The position numbers and the translations under genes were made by a program. Shown one piece after another: positions 8,324 through 12,791 of a stretch of 12,791 bases of DNA. Origin of the DNA: Candidatus Binatia bacterium. GTDB lineage: Bacteria > Desulfobacterota_B > Binatia > UBA9968 > JAJDTQ01. The notes under the pieces were generated by a model, which was given only the letters and a program-made list of their open reading frames with translations, had not been told where the DNA came from and searched no databases. Location: positions 1-12,791 of the forward strand of contig JAJDTQ010000046.1 of NCBI GenBank assembly GCA_022827045.1, given 5' to 3'. Positions within the stretch are counted from its first letter, which is position 1; each line of letters begins with the position of its first letter.

Positions 8324-8328
8324 CTCCC
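8324..8328 (-). promoter_or_regulatory. Shine-Dalgarno pointing to an AUC start of psd
   Basis: GGGAG lies on the minus strand just after the ilvC stop and 7 nt before an ATC codon (8316-8314) that opens the conserved Psd N-terminus. The spacing is ideal for initiation at that codon, whereas the first canonical ATG at 8253 has only GC-rich coding sequence before it. This site is the main sequence evidence for a non-canonical start. Confidence 0.5.
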
Positions 8329-8331
8329 GGA

Positions 8332-9348
8332 TTAATTCTTGCTCTTGTCCACGAGCCGGTTCTCGGCCAGCCACGGCATCATCGAGCGGAGCTGCTCGCC
8401 CACCTGCTCGATGGGATGGCTCCGCGACGCCTGCCGCAGCTCGTTGAAGTTGGGCGATCCGGAGCGGTGCTCGTTCATCCACTCGTCGGCGAACCTGCCC
8501 GACTGGATGTCCGCCAGGATATCCTTCATGATCTTGCGCGTGTCGTCGCCGACGATGCGCCTCCCGCGGGTGAGGTCGCCGTACTCCGCGGTGTTGCTCA
8601 CGGAGTAGCGCATGTTGGCCAGGCCGCCCTCGTAGATCAGGTCGACGATCAGCTTGACCTCGTGACAGCACTCGAAATAAGCCATCTCCGGCGGGTAACC
8701 CGCCTCCACCAGGGTTTCGTAGCCCGCCTGGATCAGCGAGGTGAGGCCGCCGCAGAGCACCGTCTGCTCGCCGAACAGATCGGTCTCGGTCTCGTCCTTG
8801 AAGGTGGTCTCGATGACCGCCGCGCGGGCGCCGCCGATGGCCGCGGCGTAGGCCAGCCCGACGGGCTGGGTGTCCTTGGACGGGTCCTGGTGGATGGCCA
8901 GCAGGCACGGCACCCCTCTGCCGCGCTCGAACTCGCTTCGCACCAGATGGCCCGGACCCTTGGGCGCCACCATGAAGACGTTGACGTCCTCGGGGGGCAC
9001 CACCCGTTTGAAGTGGATGTTGAAGCCGTGTCCGAAGGCCAGGTAGTTCCCGGGCTCGAGGCCGGGCTGGATGTCCTCCCGGTAGACGTCTCCCTGGAGC
9101 TCGTCCGGCAGCAGGACCATGACCACGTCCCCGGCCCGCACCGCCTCCGCCGTCTCCATCACCGTCAGGCCGGCGTCCGCCGCCTTGGCCCAGGAGGCGC
9201 TGTCGCGGCGCAGTCCCACCACCACGTCCACGCCGGAGTCGCGCAGATTGGTGGCGTGCGCGTGCCCCTGGCTGCCATAGCCGAGCACGGTGACCTTGCG
9301 ATCGCGGACACGGCTCAGGTCCGCGTCCTGGTCATAGTAGACCTGCAT
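8332..9348 (-). CDS. ilvC: Ketol-acid reductoisomerase (class I)
   Basis: IlvC isomerises and reduces 2-acetolactate or 2-aceto-2-hydroxybutyrate to the dihydroxy acids of the valine/leucine and isoleucine routes, using a nicotinamide cofactor and Mg2+. The 338-residue length is that of class I (short) enzymes. The Rossmann motif [12 protein letters not shown] is at 21-32 and the cofactor-selectivity loop is GLRRDSASW (45-53), whose arginines and serines suggest NADPH use. The active-site histidine is H107 (FGHGFNIHF), and the metal ligands are D190 and E194 (DLFGEQ) and E226 and E230 (ECCHE), followed by the knotted helical domain. The ATG at 9348 has GGGAGG six nucleotides upstream. It is separated from ilvN by a repeat element and followed by psd. 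Confidence 0.97.
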   Translation of the reverse strand: MQVYYDQDADLSRVRDRKVTVLGYGSQGHAHATNLRDSGVDVVVGLRRDSASWAKAADAGLTVMETAEAVRAGDVVMVLLPDELQGDVYREDIQPGLEPGNYLAFGHGFNIHFKRVVPPEDVNVFMVAPKGPGHLVRSEFERGRGVPCLLAIHQDPSKDTQPVGLAYAAAIGGARAAVIETTFKDETETDLFGEQTVLCGGLTSLIQAGYETLVEAGYPPEMAYFECCHEVKLIVDLIYEGGLANMRYSVSNTAEYGDLTRGRRIVGDDTRKIMKDILADIQSGRFADEWMNEHRSGSPNFNELRQASRSHPIEQVGEQLRSMMPWLAENRLVDKSKN

Positions 9349-9395
9349 GTTGAACCTCCCTGTTATGAGCTAACCAGCGGCGCTTGTCCCGACGC

Positions 9396-9513
9396 GCCCT
9401 CACCCCGACCCTCTCCCAGAGGGAGAGGGGGGGGCAGATTTACCCTCTCCCAAGGGAGGGCCAATTCGTCCCCTCTCCCTCTGGGAGAGGGTGGCGGGAG
9501 GCCGGGTGAGGGC
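9396..9513. repeat. 118-bp palindromic intergenic repeat (REP/MITE-like)
   Basis: Outer ends GCCCTCACCC (9396-9405) and GGGTGAGGGC (9504-9513) are inverted repeats. Inside, two perfect hairpins with 9-bp arms CCCTCTCCC / GGGAGAGGG lie at 9409-9429 and 9471-9491, and they are exact reverse complements of each other, so the element is a large inverted repeat with a smaller hairpin (about 9443-9460) in the middle. CCCTCACCC...CCCTCTCCC palindromes of this style are dispersed in many GC-rich bacterial genomes. The element ends at the base next to the ilvN stop codon and fills most of the 165-bp ilvN-ilvC gap. It has no coding capacity of its own. Confidence 0.85.
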
Positions 9514-9993
9514 CTACGCGGATTCCCGTGCGATGGCGATCCGGCCGGTGCGGACGATCTCCTTGATGCCCATGGGCTTCAACAGACCGATCACCGCCTG
9601 GATCTTGGCGGAATCTCCCGACACCTCGATGGTGTAGGTCTGCGGCGTCGAATCGACGATTTTGGCGCGGAAGATCTGCGCGATCCGGATGGCCTCGTCC
9701 CGGTTCGCCTGCTTGGCCTGGATCTTGACGAGCGCCGTTTCCCGGTCGATGTGGTCCTCTTCGGTCAGGTCGACGACCTTGAGAACCTCGATGACCTTGT
9801 TGAGCTGCTTCATGATCTGCTCGATGATGATCTCGTCACCGGAGGTCACGACCGTGATCATGGAGATGGTGGAATCCGGAGTGGGCGCCACCGAGAGACT
9901 CTCGATGTTGTAGTTCCGCGCGCTGAACAGGCCGGCCACGCGCGCGAGCACACCCGCCTTGTTTTCGACCAGGACCGAGATGATGTGTTCCAT
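9514..9993 (-). CDS. ilvN: Acetolactate synthase small (regulatory) subunit
   Basis: Regulatory subunit that binds IlvB, raises its activity and confers valine feedback inhibition. The 159-residue product has an N-terminal ACT domain (about 3-75) with VLVENKAGVLARVAGLFSARNYNIESLSV and STISMITVV, then the C-terminal domain with DREtALVKI-type strand, IFRAKIVDST, TYTIEVSGDSAKIQAVIGLLKP and the closing GIKEIVRTGRIAIAR, all characteristic. Length is usual for the IlvH/IlvN long form. The symbol ilvN is used by convention; ilvH is equivalent. The ATG at 9993 lies 11 nt downstream of the ilvB stop. The stop codon directly abuts the palindromic repeat, which may influence 3' stability of the ilvBN portion of the mRNA. 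Confidence 0.96.
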   Translation of the reverse strand: MEHIISVLVENKAGVLARVAGLFSARNYNIESLSVAPTPDSTISMITVVTSGDEIIIEQIMKQLNKVIEVLKVVDLTEEDHIDRETALVKIQAKQANRDEAIRIAQIFRAKIVDSTPQTYTIEVSGDSAKIQAVIGLLKPMGIKEIVRTGRIAIARESA

Positions 9994-10004
9994 CCGCCAA
10001 CCCC

Positions 10005-11780
10005 TTACGCCGGCAGGACGGCGTCCACATCCTCTCCCTTTTTCCGCGAGCCCTTGGGCGCGGTCTTCATGTGCGGCGGATCTTCCAGCACCATCTCATG
10101 ATGCGCTCCGCCGGCCGGGATCATCGGATAGCAGTTCTCGAACCGGTCGATGGCGAAGTTCATCAACACCGGACCCTTGTGCTTGAGCCCCTCCTTCAAC
10201 ACCGACTCCACGTCCGCCGGGCCTTCCGAGTGAAGACCGAGGATCCCGTAGGCTTCCGCCAACTTGACGAAATCCGGGGTGGCGCCGAGGTCGCTGGAGG
10301 CGTAGCGCCCCTCGTAGAACAGGTCCTGCCACTGCCGCACCATGCCGTGAAACTGGTTGTTGAGCAGGATGATCTTGACCGGCAGCTTGTGGATCGCCGC
10401 CACCGCCAGCTCCTGCAGGTTCATCTGGAAGCTGCCCTCGCTGGTAATGCAGAGCACGGCCTTGTTGGGGTACGCCTTCTGCGCGCCGATGGCCGCCGGG
10501 AACCCGAACCCCATGGTGCCGAGCCCGCCCGAGGTGAGGAAGGTGCGCTGCTGGGCGCCCCTGAAGTACTGCGCCGCCCACATCTGGTGCTGACCCACGT
10601 CGGTGACGACGATGGCCTTGTGCTTGGTAAGCTCGTAGGCCTTCTCGATGACGTACTGCGGCTTGGTCTCCTTCTTGCCCTCTTGCTGGTAGGCGAGCGG
10701 ATGCTGGGCGGACCACTCGTTCACCTGCTTCTGCCACGGCCGCCGCTGCGCCTTGACGCTGGCGGGATTGCCGTCCATGGAGCTCAGCACGCCCACCAGT
10801 TCCCGCAACACCGTCTTCACGTCGCCGACGATGGGAATGTGCGCATGGACGTTCTTCTTGATGGAAGTGGGGTCGATGTCGATATGGATGACCCGGGCCC
10901 GGGGCGAGAACTCCGACAGCTTGCCGGTTACGCGGTCGTCGAACCGCGCGCCCACGGCGATCAGCAGGTCGGCCTCGTGCATGGCCATGTTGGCGCAGTA
11001 GGTGCCGTGCATGCCCAGCATGCCCATGCACAGCGGATGGGTCCCGGGAAAGGCCCCCAGCCCCATGACTGTCATGGTCACCGGGATCTGGGTCAGATCC
11101 GCGAACTCCCTGACCTCGTTGGCCGCGCCGGAGAAGATCGCCCCGCCGCCGACGTAGATGACCGGCCGCTTGGCCTTCAGGATCTCCCCCGCCGCCTGCT
11201 TGATCTGGTAGCGGTTGCCGGTCACCGTGGGGCGGTAGCCCCGGATGTCGACCTTGTCGGGATAACGGAACTCCGCGGATTCGGTGCTCACGTCCTTGGG
11301 GATGTCCACCAGCACCGGGCCGGGACGGCCGGTATTGGCGATGTAGAAGGCTTCCTTGATGGTGGCCGCGAGGTCGGCGACATCCTTCACCAGGACGTTG
11401 TGCTTGGTGCAGGGCCGGCTGATGCCGATGTTGTCGGCCTCCTGGAACGCGTCGTTGCCGATGAGGGTGGTGGGGACCTGCCCGGTGAACGCCACCAGCG
11501 GCACCGAGTCCATCATGGCGTCCTGGAGGCCCGTGACGATGTTGGTCATGCCGGGACCCGATGTCACCAGCGCGACACCCGCCTTGCCGGTGGCCTTGCC
11601 ATAGCCCTCGGCCATGTGGATCGCGCCCTGCTCGTGCCGGGTCAGGATAACCTCGACGTCCTTCTGCTGGTGCAGGACGTCAAACAGCTTGAGGACCACT
11701 CCGCCGGGAATGCCGAAGATCGTCTTTACTCCCTCGCGCTTGAGCGACTCCACAAATATTTCCGACCCGTTCAACTTCAT
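10005..11780 (-). CDS. ilvB: Acetolactate synthase large (catalytic) subunit
   Basis: Thiamine-diphosphate enzyme that condenses two pyruvates, or pyruvate and 2-ketobutyrate, as the first common step of Ile/Val/Leu synthesis. The 591-residue product has the three-domain layout: a PYR domain with catalytic E50 in LTRHEQGAIHMAEGYG, TSGPGMTNIVTGLQDA (73-88) and the QVPTTLIGNDAFQEADNIGISRPCTKHN herbicide/dimer region; a central FAD domain with GARFDDRVTGK (277-287); and a PP domain with GGLGTMGFGFPAAIGA and the NNQFHGMVRQWQ ending of the cofactor motif. One departure: the usual GDG at the start of that motif is S447-E448-G449. The ATG at 11780 has AGGAGAGG upstream and the stop is 11 nt before ilvN. 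The DUF465-like gene precedes it by 30 bp. Confidence 0.97.
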   Translation of the reverse strand: MKLNGSEIFVESLKREGVKTIFGIPGGVVLKLFDVLHQQKDVEVILTRHEQGAIHMAEGYGKATGKAGVALVTSGPGMTNIVTGLQDAMMDSVPLVAFTGQVPTTLIGNDAFQEADNIGISRPCTKHNVLVKDVADLAATIKEAFYIANTGRPGPVLVDIPKDVSTESAEFRYPDKVDIRGYRPTVTGNRYQIKQAAGEILKAKRPVIYVGGGAIFSGAANEVREFADLTQIPVTMTVMGLGAFPGTHPLCMGMLGMHGTYCANMAMHEADLLIAVGARFDDRVTGKLSEFSPRARVIHIDIDPTSIKKNVHAHIPIVGDVKTVLRELVGVLSSMDGNPASVKAQRRPWQKQVNEWSAQHPLAYQQEGKKETKPQYVIEKAYELTKHKAIVVTDVGQHQMWAAQYFRGAQQRTFLTSGGLGTMGFGFPAAIGAQKAYPNKAVLCITSEGSFQMNLQELAVAAIHKLPVKIILLNNQFHGMVRQWQDLFYEGRYASSDLGATPDFVKLAEAYGILGLHSEGPADVESVLKEGLKHKGPVLMNFAIDRFENCYPMIPAGGAHHEMVLEDPPHMKTAPKGSRKKGEDVDAVLPA

Positions 11781-11810
11781 GGTTCCTCTCCTGGCTCTCC
11801 CCAGCCCGCC

Positions 11811-12038
11811 TCAACTCGCCGACTTGTACTTGTCGAGAATCTGCATGATCTTGTCCTTGCCGACGAGCTTCAGCTTCTGGATGCGTTTCTTCTCCATCTC
11901 CTCTTCCGGCGACAAGTAGCCTCTGTCATGCAGGTCCAACAACCGCTTCTCGTATTCGAGGTGTTCTTCATAGTATTTACGCAGTTCCGGGTCCTTATCC
12001 AAGACAGAGGCTATCATTCGTTCCTCTCTCTCCTCCAT
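11811..12038 (-). CDS. DUF465/YdcH-like small helical protein
   Basis: A 75-residue, highly charged protein predicted to be almost entirely helical. The pattern DPELRKYYEEHLEYEKRLLDLHDRG...LSPEEEMEKKRIQKLKLVGKDKIMQIL resembles the DUF465 (YdcH-like) family, whose members are short two-helix proteins with a conserved 'H..L...I..L' helix and a 'LKK.KL.LKD.I' end. Their biochemical function is not established. The ATG at 12038 is chosen over the in-frame ATG seven codons later because GGAGGT lies exactly 6 nt before it. It is the first gene after a strong promoter and precedes ilvB by 30 bp, so it is probably co-transcribed with the amino-acid genes; whether it acts in the same pathway cannot be told. 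Family assignment is by eye. Confidence 0.8.
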   Translation of the reverse strand: MEEREERMIASVLDKDPELRKYYEEHLEYEKRLLDLHDRGYLSPEEEMEKKRIQKLKLVGKDKIMQILDKYKSAS

Positions 12039-12068
12039 TGGACGACCTCCTGATCGTTGGTTTGGGCA

Positions 12069-12105
12069 AGCGGTAAAATTTATCCAACGGCCGGATTTTT
12101 GTCAA
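12069..12105 (-). promoter_or_regulatory. Sigma-70 promoter of the ilv-leu operon
   Basis: The minus strand shows a consensus -35 TTGACA (12105-12100), a 17-nt spacer, and TAAATT (12082-12077) as the -10 element (4/6). Initiation near 12070 gives a leader of about 30 nt carrying GGAGGT before the DUF465-like gene. No room remains for a leader peptide, so classic ilv attenuation at this promoter is unlikely. Confidence 0.65.
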
Positions 12106-12216
12106 TGCGCGGGCACCGCTCGGGTGCACGACGTGCGACAGCTCAACGTTCCCGGAAGTCACCGAATCGGTTGGGAAGATGGAGCGGGTCGCAGGAGGAT
12201 GCGTGGACAGGGGTGG

Positions 12217-12245
12217 TTGACAAACCTCCTTATTGATAATACAAC
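12217..12245 (+). promoter_or_regulatory. Possible upstream promoter of the zinc transporter operon
   Basis: TTGACA (12217-12222) is a perfect -35 sequence. At 17-nt spacing the -10 candidate TACAAC (12240-12245) matches 4/6. The weaker -10 and the presence of a second candidate (TATACT at 12261) leave the actual start open. The first TTATTGATA repeat (12230-12238) lies within the spacer. Confidence 0.35.
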
Positions 12246-12270
12246 CCCCATTATTGATACTATACTATCA
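12230..12270 (+). promoter_or_regulatory. AT-rich operator region: phased direct repeat plus palindrome (candidate Zur/Fur-family site)
   Basis: TTATTGATANTA occurs twice, at 12230-12241 and 12251-12262, starting 21 bp apart (two helical turns). The second copy runs into TGATACTATACTATCA (12255-12270), a 16-bp palindrome with seven of eight pairs matching, which overlaps the -10-like TATACT (12261-12266). The block stands out in GC-rich DNA. Placement before an AztA-like zinc ABC transporter suggests binding by a metal-sensing Fur-family repressor such as Zur. The regulator's identity is inference; the repeats are direct observation. Confidence 0.5.
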
Positions 12271-12297
12271 GTAGCATTTGAAATCAGAAAGAGGATT

Positions 12298-12459
12298 GTG
12301 CGTAGGCCGATCAGAACCAATGGCTCCGCGGGAGAGACGCGGTTCGGACGTGCCCTCTCGCCTCTGGGCAGTGGTGTGGCCGTTCAACTTGTTTGGGCGG
12401 GTACCCTCACGACCCTGCTGTGGGTCGTCGCGGCCTGGGCGATGGGGTGGCTGCCATGA
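12298..12459 (+). CDS. Possible 53-residue single-pass membrane peptide
   Basis: An open frame from GTG 12298 ends in a TGA that overlaps the next gene's start as ATGA, a coupling signature rarely kept by chance. The predicted peptide has a basic N-terminus (RRPIRTNG) and one hydrophobic C-terminal segment (AVQLVWAGTLTTLLWVVAAW, about residues 29-48), so N-in membrane insertion is plausible. AGAGG lies only about 4 nt before the GTG, a short spacing. The frame is open further upstream to 12124, but that part would cross the promoter/operator. I recognise no family. It could be a real small membrane component or leader of the zinc transporter operon, or simply a chance open frame. Confidence 0.35.
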   Translation: MRRPIRTNGSAGETRFGRALSPLGSGVAVQLVWAGTLTTLLWVVAAWAMGWLP

Positions 12460-12791
12460 CAGCCGCCTTTTCCCTCCACGACGTCACCCTGGGTTACGAC
12501 CGCCATCCGGCTGTACATCACCTGACCGGCAGCTTTGCAGCCGGTTCGTTGACGGCGCTGGTCGGCCCCAATGGATCAGGCAAGAGCACCTTGCTCAAGG
12601 GACTGATGGGGCTCCTGGCGCCTCTTGATGGCCAACTGGAACGCAACGGTCTGCGCCAGAGCGATATTGCCTATCTGCCCCAGCAGGCAGAGATCGACCG
12701 CAGTTTCCCGATTTCGGTGATCGAGACGGTGTTGCTGGGTCACTGGCAGACCATCGGTCTGTTCCGCCGACTCACGCGTCCCCTGCGGCGG
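12456..12791 (+). CDS. aztA: Zinc/manganese-type ABC transporter ATP-binding protein, N-terminal part (AztA-like)
   Basis: The first 112 residues of an ABC ATPase are present; the gene runs off the right edge. The Walker A motif GPNGSGKST is at 37-45 and the Q-loop glutamine is in IAYLPQQAEIDRSFPISVIETVLLG (about Q76). The Q-loop sequence with DRSFP(I)SV is typical of the ZnuC/MntB/AztA metal-chelate subgroup, and the N-terminal LHDVTLGYDRHPAVHHLTG resembles alphaproteobacterial AztA, the ATPase of the AztABC zinc importer. Membrane and substrate-binding genes would be expected downstream. The ATG at 12456 begins the domain directly and overlaps the preceding small open frame. The upstream palindrome fits metal-dependent repression. 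The zinc subgroup is likely; AztA specifically is recognition by eye. Confidence 0.75.
   Translation, partial: MTAAFSLHDVTLGYDRHPAVHHLTGSFAAGSLTALVGPNGSGKSTLLKGLMGLLAPLDGQLERNGLRQSDIAYLPQQAEIDRSFPISVIETVLLGHWQTIGLFRRLTRPLRR

Noticed and set aside
9409..9491. CRISPR-like series of repeated CCCTCTCCC units
   Set aside because: The units are inverted palindromes with irregular short spacing, not direct repeats with unique spacers of constant length. It is a single compound inverted repeat.
7507..10101. Very long plus-strand open frame (864 codons) opposite pssA, psd, ilvC and ilvN
   Set aside because: It is antisense to four clearly recognisable genes, shows no family motifs, and crosses the palindromic repeat, giving the PSPRGRG/PLPLGEGG translation typical of such repeats. 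Long antisense frames are expected in GC-rich coding DNA.
10071..12053. 660-codon plus-strand frame opposite ilvB and the DUF465-like gene
   Set aside because: Antisense shadow of ilvB with biased composition and no recognisable motif.
12112..12126. GCACC/GGTGC hairpin upstream of the operon as a terminator or operator
   Set aside because: A 5-bp stem with no T-run, of the sort expected by chance in GC-rich DNA.
12039..12216. Additional small genes, tRNA or riboswitch in the divergent intergenic region
   Set aside because: Apart from the minus-strand promoter I see no coding frame with a ribosome-binding site, no cloverleaf and no known riboswitch core.

Overview
The window is about 12.8 kb of GC-rich bacterial chromosome. 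Most of it is one minus-strand block of ten housekeeping biosynthesis genes preceded by one small unknown gene. The order ilvB-ilvN-ilvC-psd-pssA-leuA is familiar from Deltaproteobacteria and neighbouring environmental lineages. With a flavin-dependent LLM-type gene at one edge and an AztA-type zinc transporter at the other, an uncultured GC-rich Gram-negative soil or marine bacterium is a reasonable guess, but the sequence alone does not fix the phylum.

Layout in plus coordinates: 1-248 is the 3' end of a plus-strand LLM-class flavin oxidoreductase, converging on leuD with only 6 bp between the stop codons. From 12038 down to 255 everything is on the minus strand, in transcription order: a 75-codon DUF465/YdcH-like gene, ilvB, ilvN, a 118-bp palindromic repeat element, ilvC, psd, pssA, an intrinsic terminator hairpin, leuA, leuB, asd, truA, a probable internal promoter, leuC and leuD. 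From about 12217 to the right edge the plus strand carries a divergent promoter/operator region, a possible 53-codon membrane peptide and the 5' end of an ABC ATPase (aztA-like).

The operon makes branched-chain amino acids. IlvBN (acetolactate synthase) and IlvC (ketol-acid reductoisomerase) serve the common Ile/Val branch. LeuA, LeuCD and LeuB run the leucine branch from 2-ketoisovalerate to 2-ketoisocaproate. ilvD and the branched-chain aminotransferase are not in the window. Embedded among them are the last two steps of phosphatidylethanolamine synthesis (PssA, then Psd), aspartate-semialdehyde dehydrogenase (Asd, which feeds Lys/Thr/Met/Ile) and the tRNA pseudouridine synthase TruA. Gaps are short or overlapping (leuA/leuB share ATGA), except at the repeat (ilvN-ilvC), the terminator (pssA-leuA) and the promoter-like gap (truA-leuC). 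These three points probably divide the block into separately adjustable segments.

Most of the window is ordinary. The points worth a second look are: a perfect 11-bp hairpin plus eight T placed directly before the leuA ribosome-binding site (attenuator candidate); a psd gene whose conserved N-terminus lies upstream of the first canonical start codon and may begin at AUC; a GDG-to-SEG change in the thiamine-diphosphate motif of IlvB; the palindromic repeat abutting the ilvN stop; and an AT-rich palindromic operator with a 21-bp-phased direct repeat before the zinc transporter. No obviously new multi-gene system was found.
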